Positions 1 to 8,675 of a stretch of 64,000 nucleotides of DNA are shown here, piece after piece; position 1 is the stretch's first letter, and every line of letters starts with the position of its first letter. The position numbers and the translations under genes were made by a program. Under the pieces are notes generated by a model that saw only the letters and a list, made by a program, of their open reading frames with translations, did no database searches and was not told the origin of the DNA. The stretch is from Muribaculaceae bacterium (GTDB taxonomy: Bacteria; Bacteroidota; Bacteroidia; Bacteroidales; Muribaculaceae). The DNA is taken from positions 1-64,000 of the forward strand of contig JAFZHD010000018.1 in NCBI GenBank assembly GCA_017555085.1, in the 5' to 3' direction.

Positions 1-30
1 ATTGGATGAATATATTAAAAGAAAATATTA
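1..30 (+). CDS. C-terminal end of an unidentified upstream gene (partial)
   Basis: In frame 2 the first 30 bases read as nine residues, LDEYIKRKY, followed by TAG at 28-30. A perfect palindrome begins four bases later, which is where a terminator for a plus-strand gene would sit. The fragment is far too short to name. The main support is the position of the stop just before the terminator, so a chance frame is quite possible. Confidence 0.3.
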
Positions 31-33
31 GGC

Positions 34-73
34 ATAAATACCCCATTGGAACGCGTTCCAATGGGGTATTTAT
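34..73. terminator. Perfect 40-bp palindrome, probable bidirectional terminator
   Basis: The sequence from 34 to 73 equals its own reverse complement, centred on ACGCGT between 53 and 54. The arms are GC-rich in the middle (CCCCATTGGAAC) and AT-rich outside, so a transcript in either direction would form a long hairpin ending in a U-rich stretch. It lies after the partial plus-strand gene and downstream of mlaF, which has its own terminator nearer by. Confidence 0.6.
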
Positions 74-75
74 CA

Positions 76-127
76 TACTTTTTGTCTACTAAGAGTTTTT
101 TAGTGTATTTTCATCCTACTTTTTGTC
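76..127. repeat. Two direct copies of an 11-mer, TACTTTTTGTC
   Basis: The 11-mer TACTTTTTGTC occurs at 76-86 and again at 117-127, a start-to-start distance of 41 bp, in the non-coding stretch between the palindrome and the mlaF terminator. On the minus strand the motif reads GACAAAAAGTA. Spaced direct copies of a short motif can be a transposase or regulator binding site, but no open reading frame or matching end is present nearby. Confidence 0.4.
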
Positions 128-136
128 CAGGTAACC

Positions 137-163
137 TAAAAAAAGGTTGCGAACTGCAACCTT
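137..163 (-). terminator. Intrinsic terminator of the mlaE-mlaF operon
   Basis: On the minus strand AAGGTTGC and GCAACCTT form an 8-bp stem with a five-base loop (143-163), followed by seven T residues. It starts about 20 bases after the mlaF stop, so the operon appears to end here with no third gene. Confidence 0.8.
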
Positions 164-185
164 TTCTGCTTATGCTTTATTTGTC

Positions 186-956
186 TTATCTCTTGTAAGT
201 GGCAACGAGATAGTCTTTTACCTGTTGGAACAAGTCGGTGGCAAATACAAAATCGTTTAATGCCTCGTTATCGCTTGTGTAGATTTGGTCTTTATTTCCT
301 ACCCAATCTTTGTGTCCTTTGTTGATGAATACAATGTTTTCGCCAATGCCCAATACCGAGTTCATGTCGTGGGTGTTGATGATGGTTGTCATGTTGTATT
401 CGTGCGTAATATCAGAGAGCAATTCATCAATAAGGATTGATGTTTTGGGGTCAAGACCTGAGTTGGGTTCGTCGCAGAACAAGTACTTGGGATTGAGTGC
501 GATGGCGCGTGCAATGGCAACGCGTTTTTGCATACCGCCTGAAAGTTCTGACGGGTATTTTTTGTCTGCACCTTTGAGGTTTACGCGTTCAAGACAAAAT
601 TGTGCGCGCTCTTTCATTTCTGCTTGCGACATGTTGGTAAACATCACAAGGGGGAACATGACATTACCCAAAACGGTTTCGTAGTCAAAAAGAGCTGACC
701 CTTGGAAAAGCATACCGATTTCTTTACGTAATTCCTTCATTTGAGGTGTTGTCATGCTTATAATGTCGCGGCCGTCAAAAAGGATTTGACCTTCTTCGGG
801 GCGAACAAGTCCTACGATAGACTTCATCAGTACGGTTTTGCCCGAACCGCTTTGTCCGATGATGAGGTTGGTCTGCCCGTCATAAAACTTGGCATCGATG
901 TTATGAAGAACGGTTTTATCGTCAAACGATTTCTTGACATTTTTAACTTCAATCAT
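186..956 (-). CDS. mlaF: MlaF-type ABC transporter ATP-binding protein
   Basis: ATPase subunit of an MCE/Mla phospholipid transporter, working on the cytoplasmic face of the inner membrane with the MlaE permease. The 256-residue protein shows all ABC motifs: Walker A GQSGSGKT at 34-41, the Q-loop near 85, signature LSGGMQK at 138-144, Walker B ending in CDEP at 161-164, and the switch His near 196. It overlaps mlaE by four bases, so the two are translationally coupled. In many Bacteroidota an MCE substrate-binding gene (mlaD) follows, but here the operon ends at a terminator. The name rests on the MlaE partner; without it this would be a generic ABC ATPase. Confidence 0.9.
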   Translation of the reverse strand: MIEVKNVKKSFDDKTVLHNIDAKFYDGQTNLIIGQSGSGKTVLMKSIVGLVRPEEGQILFDGRDIISMTTPQMKELRKEIGMLFQGSALFDYETVLGNVMFPLVMFTNMSQAEMKERAQFCLERVNLKGADKKYPSELSGGMQKRVAIARAIALNPKYLFCDEPNSGLDPKTSILIDELLSDITHEYNMTTIINTHDMNSVLGIGENIVFINKGHKDWVGNKDQIYTSDNEALNDFVFATDLFQQVKDYLVATYKR

Positions 957-1702
957 TGGAGCAAAAGATTAGTGAGTGCGACATCAAGGAGAAGAATAAT
1001 GATGCTGCTTGTAACAACAGCATTTGTGCTGGCTTTACCTACTTGCAATGCACCGCCTTTTACATAATAGCCAAAGAATGCTGCAACAGTAGTGATAACA
1101 AATGAGAAGAAAAGCGATTTTATCAAGCCATACCACACATACCACTCGGTAAACATTGTTTGGATACCATAGATGTAACGAGATGTGGGGAAAAGGTCGG
1201 TGAATATCGATACAAGATAACCGCCGTAGAGTGATGATACCATACAGAAGATAACCAAGATGGGCATATAAATGAGGAATGCAACTACTTTTGGCAATAC
1301 CAAGAAGTTACAGGAGTTGATGCCCATGATTTCAAGAGCGTCAATTTGCTCGGTAACTCGCATTGTCCCGATTTCTGACACAATGTTTGAACCTACTTTA
1401 CCAGCCAAAATCAAAGCGAGAATTGATGAAGAAAATTCAAGCAAAACAGTTTCGCGCGTACACATACCCACAGCATAAGAGGGAATGAGCGGTGACATGA
1501 TGTTGAGTTGCATCTGAATGGCGATAACCGCACCGATAAATACTGCAATAATGAGTACCAAAGGAATAGAATTAACGCCAAGTTTGGTGATTTCAAGCGA
1601 TGTGCGTTTGAAAAATTCATTCCAACGGTCGGGAATTGTGAGCACCCTTTTTATGAATAGGCAATAACGGCCAAATGTTTCTAATGAAGATGTAAGTATC
1701 AT
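953..1702 (-). CDS. mlaE: MlaE-type ABC transporter permease
   Basis: Inner-membrane permease of an MCE/Mla lipid transporter for retrograde or anterograde phospholipid traffic. The protein has 249 residues, with about five hydrophobic segments and the family hallmark around residues 125-150 (GTMRVTEQIDALEIMGI). An N-terminal amphipathic stretch precedes the first membrane helix. It is the first gene of a two-gene operon with mlaF. A TAACTTTG box (the Bacteroidota -7 element, minus strand) lies at 1722-1729, about 20 bases ahead of the start codon; I could not place a convincing -33 box. Confidence 0.9.
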   Translation of the reverse strand: MILTSSLETFGRYCLFIKRVLTIPDRWNEFFKRTSLEITKLGVNSIPLVLIIAVFIGAVIAIQMQLNIMSPLIPSYAVGMCTRETVLLEFSSSILALILAGKVGSNIVSEIGTMRVTEQIDALEIMGINSCNFLVLPKVVAFLIYMPILVIFCMVSSLYGGYLVSIFTDLFPTSRYIYGIQTMFTEWYVWYGLIKSLFFSFVITTVAAFFGYYVKGGALQVGKASTNAVVTSSIIILLLDVALTNLLLQ

Positions 1703-1878
1703 AAATTGTAATTTGAAAGTGCAAAGTTACTCATTTTTTTGCCAATTTCATTATCTAAAAAACAACTATGGTGGTCGATAGTGCTAAATATTGGGCGTTT
1801 TTAGCGTTAAAATGCCTGCTATGACCAAAATTTTTAGTAAGTTTGTAACAATTTATAATTAGTATTGACATTTAAGAT

Positions 1879-2487
1879 ATGCTCATAATCGGTATAGCAG
1901 GTGGCACCGGGTCAGGAAAGACAACCGTTGTCAAAAAGATAGTAAGCAGTTTGCCTAAAAATCAAGTTACTGTAATCCCACAAGATTCATATTATTGGGA
2001 TTCGAGTCATGTGCCTGTTGAAGAGCGTAGCAAAATCAATTTTGACGAGCCGGCAGCCATTGAGTGGCCATTGTTGGTCAAGCACCTTAATGAACTGAAA
2101 CAAGGCAAAGCGGTGGAAGTACCCACCTACTCTTATTTGACATGTACTCGTCAACCCGAAACTGTGAGAGTAGAACCGTGTAAGGTAGTGATTGTTGAGG
2201 GTATTTTGGTGCTTAATGATGAGCAGTTGCGAGATATGATGGATGTAAAGGTGTTTGTCGATGCATCTGCCGATGACCGCTTGATAAGAGTTATTTCGCG
2301 CGATTGTGTTGAACGCGGTCGCACGCCGTTAATGGTTATCAATCGTTATCAAGATGTGTTGAAGCCTATGCATGACTTGTATATTGAGCCGTCAAAGAAG
2401 TTTGCCGACTTAATTGTGCCGCAAGGCGGTAACAACGAAGTGGCAATTAAGTTGCTTACCGATTATATTGCATCTCGTTTAAGATAA
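1879..2487 (+). CDS. udk: Uridine kinase
   Basis: Phosphorylates uridine and cytidine to UMP and CMP in pyrimidine salvage. The P-loop GGTGSGKT lies at residues 8-15, and a lid-type RDxxERGR motif near residues 141-148 is typical of the family. The INFDEPAAIEW stretch corresponds to the nucleoside-binding region of uridine kinases. At 202 residues it has the usual length. A TAAGTTTG box at 1838-1845 is a plausible -7 element. lptB follows after 11 bases, so the two probably share a transcript. Confidence 0.92.
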   Translation: MLIIGIAGGTGSGKTTVVKKIVSSLPKNQVTVIPQDSYYWDSSHVPVEERSKINFDEPAAIEWPLLVKHLNELKQGKAVEVPTYSYLTCTRQPETVRVEPCKVVIVEGILVLNDEQLRDMMDVKVFVDASADDRLIRVISRDCVERGRTPLMVINRYQDVLKPMHDLYIEPSKKFADLIVPQGGNNEVAIKLLTDYIASRLR

Positions 2488-2498
2488 AATGAATTCAG

Positions 2499-3296
2499 AT
2501 GGAAGAATTTGAAGCACAACAGGGAACGGTAGATGTTCCTCAATATACAGAAGATAAAATGGTGTTGCGCACCGAGAATTTGGTAAAAAAATATCGTCAG
2601 CGCACCGTTGTAAATCATGTGTCGATAAATGTGACACAAGGTGAGATTGTGGGTTTGCTTGGTCCTAACGGAGCGGGTAAAACGACTACATTCTACATGA
2701 CTACCGGACTGATAACACCTAATGAAGGTCAGATTTATCTGAATGACTTGAACATCACAAATTATCCAGTGTATAAGCGTGCGCAGCAAGGCATTGGATA
2801 TTTGGCACAAGAGGCATCGGTATTCCGTAAAATGACTGTTGAAGACAACTTGCGCTCGGTGCTTGAAATGACAAATACTACAAAAGAATATCAGCGCGAT
2901 AAACTAGAAAGTCTTATCCAGGAGTTTAGCTTGCAAAAGGTGCGTAAGAATCTTGGCGACCGTTTGTCGGGTGGCGAACGCCGTCGTACAGAAATTGCTC
3001 GTTGCTTGGCAATCAATCCCAAATTCATAATGCTTGATGAGCCTTTTGCGGGCGTTGACCCTATTGCCGTTGAGGAGATTCAAACAGTTGTTTACAAACT
3101 CAAAGAAAAGAACATTGGTATTTTGATTACCGACCACAATGCTCCTGAAACACTGAGTATTACCGACCGAGCATATTTGCTGTTTGAAGGTAAGATTTTG
3201 TTTCAGGGCACATCAGAGGATTTGGCCGAAAATCCAGTTGTTAAAGAGAAGTATCTTGGTCGTGGGTTTGTGTTCCACCGCAAGAAATTTGATTAG
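2499..3296 (+). CDS. lptB: LPS export ABC transporter ATP-binding protein LptB
   Basis: Cytoplasmic ATPase of the LptB2FG complex, which extracts lipopolysaccharide from the inner membrane. Motifs in the 265-residue form are Walker A GPNGAGKT at 55-62, signature LSGGERRR near 156-163 and Walker B IMLDEP near 177-182. The FAGVDP that follows, and the overall similarity to LptB, separate it from generic ATPases. The first 20 residues are polar and not part of the fold; an in-frame ATG at 2559 gives the more usual N-terminus (MVLRTENL). Its 3' end overlaps the convergent CPBP gene by 56 bp. Confidence 0.9.
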   Translation: MEEFEAQQGTVDVPQYTEDKMVLRTENLVKKYRQRTVVNHVSINVTQGEIVGLLGPNGAGKTTTFYMTTGLITPNEGQIYLNDLNITNYPVYKRAQQGIGYLAQEASVFRKMTVEDNLRSVLEMTNTTKEYQRDKLESLIQEFSLQKVRKNLGDRLSGGERRRTEIARCLAINPKFIMLDEPFAGVDPIAVEEIQTVVYKLKEKNIGILITDHNAPETLSITDRAYLLFEGKILFQGTSEDLAENPVVKEKYLGRGFVFHRKKFD

Positions 3297-4167
3297 AACG
3301 AACGATAAATTTGCGTAAAGCAACGATAGCGATGGCTGTGACAATGAAACTTGTTGCGGCCATTATTGTTGTGTTATCAGTCGCTCCTAAAGTGTTCGGG
3401 TCAAAGTCAATAACACCTCTTTTAGTGAGCCAAGTAAATGTGACTGTGATATTGTTGTTGAAAGCGTGAGCAATTATTGGAAGCCACAAAGAACCACTCC
3501 ACCACAATAGATAACCGAAAAATGCGCCAAGCAACAAGCGGGGGAAGAAGCCATAAAATTGCATGTGTATTGCGCTGAAAATGAATGCTGTTATCCAAAT
3601 CGCAAAGTGTATGTTGACTTTTTTGTTGGCTGTTGCAATGAGTTTGAGCAATGCGCCGCGGAACAAAATTTCTTCGGCAAATCCGGTCATAATTCCCACA
3701 ATGAGAATAGACATTATCAAGTCGGCAACGCTTGTGCCTCCAAGCAGTATTTCAATGTTTTGCAGAGCCGCTTTCTCGGTTGTTTTCATCCATTGCTCTA
3801 ATGATGCGAAGCTTTCGGGGAATGTGATAGACTCGTTCCATGTTATAATGTAGTTCATGGCGGGGACTGAAATCAACATAACCCCAATAGTCAGCAGAAC
3901 GGGCCACACTCCTGCTTTTTTGTCAACTGATAAGAATGTTGCTGGCTGTTTTGTTGATATCACAGCCATCGCAATAGCGGGCAGTGTGAATGCGATGAGA
4001 TCTTGCATCGTAGCCGTAATTCTCATTGTTGCTGTTGGGTTGTCAGAGATTTTACCCATAAGAATGGAAATAAAACCGGCGACAATTAACCCGATGAAAA
4101 CAAAGAGAATCAATGACGTTAATCTTTGGCCAAATGCAATTCTGAATGTGTACTTATCGTAATTCAT
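3241..4167 (-). CDS. CPBP family intramembrane metalloprotease
   Basis: Membrane protein of the CAAX-protease/bacteriocin-processing (CPBP, Abi) family. It has 308 residues and about eight hydrophobic segments. The three active-site motifs are visible: EEILFR at 165-170, a His in SAIHMQ at 201, and HAFNN at 234-238. The substrate cannot be told from sequence. It lies seven bases downstream of trmN6 in the same direction, probably in one operon. The last 18 codons overlap the end of lptB on the other strand, and this polar tail is probably not part of the membrane fold. Confidence 0.88.
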   Translation of the reverse strand: MNYDKYTFRIAFGQRLTSLILFVFIGLIVAGFISILMGKISDNPTATMRITATMQDLIAFTLPAIAMAVISTKQPATFLSVDKKAGVWPVLLTIGVMLISVPAMNYIITWNESITFPESFASLEQWMKTTEKAALQNIEILLGGTSVADLIMSILIVGIMTGFAEEILFRGALLKLIATANKKVNIHFAIWITAFIFSAIHMQFYGFFPRLLLGAFFGYLLWWSGSLWLPIIAHAFNNNITVTFTWLTKRGVIDFDPNTLGATDNTTIMAATSFIVTAIAIVALRKFIVRSNQISCGGTQTHDQDTSL

Positions 4168-4174
4168 ATATTTG

Positions 4175-4900
4175 CTAAAAATTTAAGTAGAAGTCTTTTG
4201 TTAAACTTATATAGTCGTTGTGATACGTATTGTCGTCGTTGCGAATATAGAGTGTGGAGTTTACGCATTCCTGTTCTATCGGCGATATTTCCCACATTGT
4301 TCTGACCGCGATGCTTTTTGATGGTTTGGAATAAACATCGGTTTGTCGCAAAATGTATAATTGGTTTGCTGACACTGCGTTGATGATTTCGTTGCTTTTG
4401 TCGGCAGGGGCAATAAAAGCCAATCGGCCCAAGTCGGACAGATGTTTTGCCGCATAGGCAATAAGGCTATCATAGTTGAGAGTTTCGCAATGTCTTGCGG
4501 TAGCTCTTGATTTGTCGGGCGCTGTGATGCCATTGGTAAAAAATGGCGGATTGCTGATGATTAGGTCAAATTTTTGCTCGCTGTTTTGTAGAGAATTGAA
4601 ATCGGAATTTATTAATGACAATCTCTCTTTCCATGGCGAATTGTCAAAATTGTATTTGCACTCCTCAGCTGCGAGTTTGTCAATTTCAACTCCTATGATT
4701 TCCGCATCACATCGTTGGGCTATCATCAATGCTATTAAGCCTGTACCGCACCCAATATCAAGTGTTGATTTAATGTTGTGAACGTCGGCCCAAGCACCAA
4801 TAAGTACACCATCGGTGCCAACTTTCATTGCACTGATGTGGTTTTTTACTTGAAATTGCTTGAATCGGAAAACCGACTCTCGGTTGATGTTTTTAGCCAT
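4175..4900 (-). CDS. trmN6: tRNA1(Val) (adenine-37-N6)-methyltransferase
   Basis: Predicted to methylate N6 of A37 in tRNA-Val using S-adenosylmethionine. The SAM-binding motif DIGCGTG is at residues 48-54 and the catalytic NPPF of N6-adenine methyltransferases at 117-120. The N-terminal FRFKQF segment is typical of YfiC-like enzymes, and 241 residues is the usual length. A TACCTTTG box (minus strand) at 4909-4916 lies only eight bases from the ATG, so the message could have a very short leader. The family also includes unassigned methyltransferases, so the exact target is inferred. Confidence 0.85.
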   Translation of the reverse strand: MAKNINRESVFRFKQFQVKNHISAMKVGTDGVLIGAWADVHNIKSTLDIGCGTGLIALMIAQRCDAEIIGVEIDKLAAEECKYNFDNSPWKERLSLINSDFNSLQNSEQKFDLIISNPPFFTNGITAPDKSRATARHCETLNYDSLIAYAAKHLSDLGRLAFIAPADKSNEIINAVSANQLYILRQTDVYSKPSKSIAVRTMWEISPIEQECVNSTLYIRNDDNTYHNDYISLTKDFYLNF

Positions 4901-4957
4901 ACTGACAACAAAGGTAGGAAATATTTCTGAAATGATGGAACATCTACCCTATAAGTC

Positions 4958-4988
4958 TTGTTTAATACAACGATTTTGCTTAACTTTA
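4958..4988 (+). promoter_or_regulatory. Sigma-ABfr promoter for engB-relA
   Basis: TTG at 4958-4960, then exactly 20 bases, then TAACTTTA at 4981-4988, a one-base variant of the Bacteroidota -7 box TAnnTTTG. The likely start of transcription is about 15-20 bases upstream of the ATG at 5011. Confidence 0.6.
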
Positions 4989-5010
4989 CATATTGATAAA
5001 ATTTCAAAAG

Positions 5011-5625
5011 ATGAAAATAGCAAGTGCAAGATTTGAGATAAGCAACTCAACCGTATTTAAGTGCCCCGAAACAAAGATGCACGAATATGCATTTATCGGT
5101 CGCTCAAATGTGGGTAAATCATCGTTAATTAACATGTTAACTGGTAAGACCAACCTTGCCCGCACATCGGCAACGCCTGGTAAAACTATGCTGATTAACC
5201 ATTTTTTGGTAAATGAAGAATGGTATATTGTCGATTTGCCCGGATACGGTTTTGCCCAACGAGGAAAAGAAAGCCGAGAAGCATTGCGCAAGATGATTGA
5301 GGAATATATACTCAATCGTCAGCAAATGACCAATCTGTTTTTGCTTATAGATTCGCGCCTTGACCCACAAAAAATCGATGTCGAATTTATGGAGTGGCTT
5401 GGCGAGAACGGTGTTCCTTTTAGCATTGTATTTACCAAATTGGATAAAATGGGTCCTGAGGCAGGAAAGCGTAAAGTAAATGCCTATTTGGAGCGTTTGA
5501 AACAAGATTGGGAGGAGTTGCCCCCCGTTTTTTTGACATCAAGTGAAGATGGTCGAGGTCGTTGGGAGATTCTCGATTACATCGAACAAATGAACTCATT
5601 GCCAATAGAAATAGACGAAGAATAA
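5011..5625 (+). CDS. engB: Ribosome biogenesis GTPase YihA/EngB
   Basis: Small GTPase required for assembly of the large ribosomal subunit and for normal division. With the ATG at 5011 the protein has 204 residues: G1 motif GRSNVGKS at 30-37, G3 DLPGYG at 75-80 and G4 TKLD at 142-145. The frame stays open to a TTG at 4993, but that would add six residues and sit almost on the predicted transcription start, so 5011 is preferred. relA follows within ten bases. Confidence 0.93.
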   Translation: MKIASARFEISNSTVFKCPETKMHEYAFIGRSNVGKSSLINMLTGKTNLARTSATPGKTMLINHFLVNEEWYIVDLPGYGFAQRGKESREALRKMIEEYILNRQQMTNLFLLIDSRLDPQKIDVEFMEWLGENGVPFSIVFTKLDKMGPEAGKRKVNAYLERLKQDWEELPPVFLTSSEDGRGRWEILDYIEQMNSLPIEIDEE

Positions 5626-5634
5626 TCTGTGAAT

Positions 5635-7839
5635 ATGAGCGAAAAATATTTCACCCCCGACGAAAAGAAAGTGCTGATTGCTAACTATCGGTCGCTATTG
5701 CGATTGACTGTTGGTGTCGTTATGCGTGATGATATCAAAAAAGTGAGGTCGGCAATAGCGGAGGGTGTGAAAAACGGACATTGCCCTCGCGATAGATATG
5801 GCATAAATCCTGTGCTTCACTCAATTAAAACAGCAACGGCATTGTGTGATGGCATCAGTCCTGACCGAAATATGGTTGTTGCCATATTGCTTAATAACTT
5901 TTATCGCTCATCATTCTTAGACATCGCAAATCTCAAAACCGATTGGGATGAAGATATTGCCAAACTTGTCAAAGGGTTGTTGAAAGTGTCAACTTTGTAT
6001 AGCCGTCAGGCAGCCGTTGAAAGCGAGAATTTCAGAAAACTTTTGCTCACATTTGCCGAGGATATAAGGGTTATTATCATCATGATTGTCGACCGTATGG
6101 TGTTGATGAAAGCCATCAACCATCATTCTAACGACAAATATGTTCATGATGTGGCATACGAGGCCAACTACCTATATGCACCATTGGCACACCGTTTGGG
6201 TTTGTATGCAATAAAATCGCAACTCGAAGATATGTCGCTCAAATATACGAGTCGTGACACATATACCCAGATTGCATCAAAACTTAACGAAACCAAAGAA
6301 AAACGCGATGCCTATATCGCCGATTTTATCAGGCCGATAAAAGAAAAATTGCAGTCAGAAGGACTCAGATTTGAAATCAAAGGTCGCACCAAGTCGATTT
6401 ATTCGATTTGGAATAAGATGAAAAAGCAAAACAACGATATTGATAAGATATATGATTTGTTTGCAGTGCGTGTGATACTCGACTCTCCTATTGAGAAGGA
6501 AAAAAGTGACTGTTGGTTGGCATATTCGTTAATAACAGACATGTATCAACCAAATCCCTCTCGCATGAAGGATTACCTCAGTATCCCCAAAAGCAATGGA
6601 TATGAGTCATTGCATACCACCGTATATGGCCCTGAGAACCGTTGGGTTGAGGTGCAGATTCGCACAAAGCGAATGGACCTTGTGGCTGAAAAAGGTTTTG
6701 CTGCGCATTGGAAATATAAAGGCATCAAAAGCGAGGCAAATCTCGATACATGGATGAATAATGTGAGAGATATTCTCGAAGCGGCTGAAACCGGTCCTAT
6801 GGAGTTGATGAAGAACATGAAAATGGATATTTATGACAAAGAAGTTTTTGTGTTCACTCCAAAGGGTGATTTGTACAAGTTGCCATTAGGGGCATCAGTG
6901 CTTGACTTTGCGTTCAACATCCATTCAAAACTCGGATGCTCATGTATCGGCGCAAAGGTAAACGGAAAGAATCAGAAACTAAATTACCGCTTGAAAAGTG
7001 GTGATTCGGTTGAGATATTGACTTCATCAAATCAGTCGCCCAAACTTGATTGGTTGAGTTTTGTGGTTACATCAAAGGCGCGAAACAAAATTCGCCAAAC
7101 TGTTCACGAAATGAATAACAAGTCGGCGGAGTTTGGTAAGGAATTGTTGCAGCGCCGAATGAAAAACCGCAAGATTGAGGTTGATGAGGCCGTATTGATG
7201 AAACTGATAAAAAAACTCGGATTCAAAACGGTAACAGACTTTTATGATGGCATTGCCCAAGAAAAAGTTGAGGTAAATGATATTATAGAGGAATATGAAG
7301 CCCTTGAAAAAAAACAAGGCGAGAATTTCGAGGCTCGTTCGGCTGAAGGTTTTGTCTTGCAACCACATGTAAATGAGGAAACTGCCAATAGCGATGTGTT
7401 GGTTATCGGCAACAATATCAAAGGCATAAACTATCGAATGGCTAAATGCTGTAACCCTATTTATGGCGATGGGGTATTTGGCTTTGTTTCGGCCGAAGGT
7501 GTTATAAAAATTCACCGACACGATTGTCCTAATGCGGCCAACATTAAAGAAAAATACCCCTACCGATTAATAACTACTAAGTGGTCAGGTAAATTGGGAG
7601 AACAGTTTGGCGCAACAGTGCGAATTGTAGGTCACGACGACATCGGTATTGTCAATAATGTGACATCAATAATTTTGAAAGAAAAAGGTGTGTCGCTTCG
7701 AAACATATCAATAGATTCTAACGACGGATTGTTCCAAGGTTATCTTGTTGTAGGTGTCAGCGATACACAGACTTTGAATAACTTAATGAAGAAAATTAAA
7801 ACAGTAAAAGGAGTAAAAGATGTTCAGCGTAGCAATTAG
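5635..7839 (+). CDS. relA: (p)ppGpp synthetase, RelA type with inactive HD domain
   Basis: Long RelA/SpoT homologue of 734 residues that makes the stringent-response alarmone from GTP or GDP and ATP. Order of domains (counted from a GTG at 5629): degenerate HD domain about 40-190, synthetase about 235-365 (GRTKSIYSIWNKM, then YESLHTTVYG and EVQIRT), TGS about 405-465, and a C-terminal ACT domain about 665-735. In the hydrolase region the usual HD pair is replaced by NN (AILLNNFY, 85-92) and the later DRLHN pattern by DRMVL. It should therefore be synthesis-only, with a separate bifunctional Rel elsewhere. The ATG at 5635 is chosen; GTG at 5629 is an alternative. Confidence 0.9.
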   Translation: MSEKYFTPDEKKVLIANYRSLLRLTVGVVMRDDIKKVRSAIAEGVKNGHCPRDRYGINPVLHSIKTATALCDGISPDRNMVVAILLNNFYRSSFLDIANLKTDWDEDIAKLVKGLLKVSTLYSRQAAVESENFRKLLLTFAEDIRVIIIMIVDRMVLMKAINHHSNDKYVHDVAYEANYLYAPLAHRLGLYAIKSQLEDMSLKYTSRDTYTQIASKLNETKEKRDAYIADFIRPIKEKLQSEGLRFEIKGRTKSIYSIWNKMKKQNNDIDKIYDLFAVRVILDSPIEKEKSDCWLAYSLITDMYQPNPSRMKDYLSIPKSNGYESLHTTVYGPENRWVEVQIRTKRMDLVAEKGFAAHWKYKGIKSEANLDTWMNNVRDILEAAETGPMELMKNMKMDIYDKEVFVFTPKGDLYKLPLGASVLDFAFNIHSKLGCSCIGAKVNGKNQKLNYRLKSGDSVEILTSSNQSPKLDWLSFVVTSKARNKIRQTVHEMNNKSAEFGKELLQRRMKNRKIEVDEAVLMKLIKKLGFKTVTDFYDGIAQEKVEVNDIIEEYEALEKKQGENFEARSAEGFVLQPHVNEETANSDVLVIGNNIKGINYRMAKCCNPIYGDGVFGFVSAEGVIKIHRHDCPNAANIKEKYPYRLITTKWSGKLGEQFGATVRIVGHDDIGIVNNVTSIILKEKGVSLRNISIDSNDGLFQGYLVVGVSDTQTLNNLMKKIKTVKGVKDVQRSN

Positions 7840-8641
7840 AATAATGGCCATTTTGATGGTTGTGTGTGCTGTTTCATGTAGTGGCGATAAAGCAACTGCA
7901 ACAAAGTTGTTAGACGATGCGAAATTGGCTATTACCCAACAAAATTATCATCAGGCAGTCGCTTTGCTTGATTCGATTGACAAGGCATATTCTACGCAAG
8001 TAGATGTGCGTCGTCAAGCAATGAATGTTCGCCCTCAAGCAATAGAAGGTATGACATTGCGCGAAATAGAGAAGGCTGATAGCGCATTAGCAGTTTGGCA
8101 GGCCGAATATGTCAATCTTAAACCGTTGTTCCAAACAATAAGTGATGCTCGTTTGGTAGAACCTTATATGGTGGCCAAGAACGCAGATAAATCAATTCTT
8201 GAAAAGACTGGTGTTCAAGCGCGTTTGACTCCTGATGGAGACTTTTATGTGATTTCGTCATTGAACGGCAAGCCTATAAAGCACACATCTGTTGGTTTTG
8301 TTGCTGATGGTCAGTCGGTGTCAACATCAGCTGTGGCTTATGACGGCGATAGAAATTATCGTACTAATGGTAGTGAAATCATAACTTTTGTTGATAGCGA
8401 GTGTGATACTCTCGGCGTGTTTGCTTGCAATCACGACCACTCTCCCATCACGTTGGTTTTTAAGGGCAATAAAAGTCATTCGGTTAAATTGTCAGCGAAG
8501 GAAGTAAAGGCGTTTGCCGACACATATCGCTATTCTCAATCAATCAAAGGCATTAGAACAACGATGCGTCGCAAAGAGTTTCTTGACCAACAGTTAATGG
8601 TTGCACGAAATCAAATTGCTCGCACAATGGCTGAGCAGTAA
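7820..8641 (+). CDS. Putative lipoprotein of unknown function
   Basis: A 273-residue protein with a lipoprotein signal: a hydrophobic stretch ending in AVSC, so Cys20 would be lipidated and the mature protein anchored to a membrane. The next 80 residues are rich in Ala, Gln and Lys and resemble helical or TPR-like repeats (YHQAVALLDSID). The rest looks like a beta-rich domain. I do not recognise a named family. The start overlaps the end of relA by 20 bp and has a clear AAGGAG ahead of it, which suggests coupling to relA. A second ATG at 7844 would give a very short signal. Confidence 0.75.
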   Translation: MFSVAIRIMAILMVVCAVSCSGDKATATKLLDDAKLAITQQNYHQAVALLDSIDKAYSTQVDVRRQAMNVRPQAIEGMTLREIEKADSALAVWQAEYVNLKPLFQTISDARLVEPYMVAKNADKSILEKTGVQARLTPDGDFYVISSLNGKPIKHTSVGFVADGQSVSTSAVAYDGDRNYRTNGSEIITFVDSECDTLGVFACNHDHSPITLVFKGNKSHSVKLSAKEVKAFADTYRYSQSIKGIRTTMRRKEFLDQQLMVARNQIARTMAEQ

Positions 8642-8675
8642 AACGCATAAATAGTAAATTAAATAAAATCAAGAT

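Noticed and set aside
310-684. Long open frames antisense to mlaF and to many other genes
   Set aside because: They are mirror frames of well-supported genes, lack promoters and have no recognisable domains.
4993-5010. TTG start that lengthens engB by six residues
   Set aside because: The ATG at 5011 gives the normal family N-terminus, and the TTG lies almost on the predicted transcription start.
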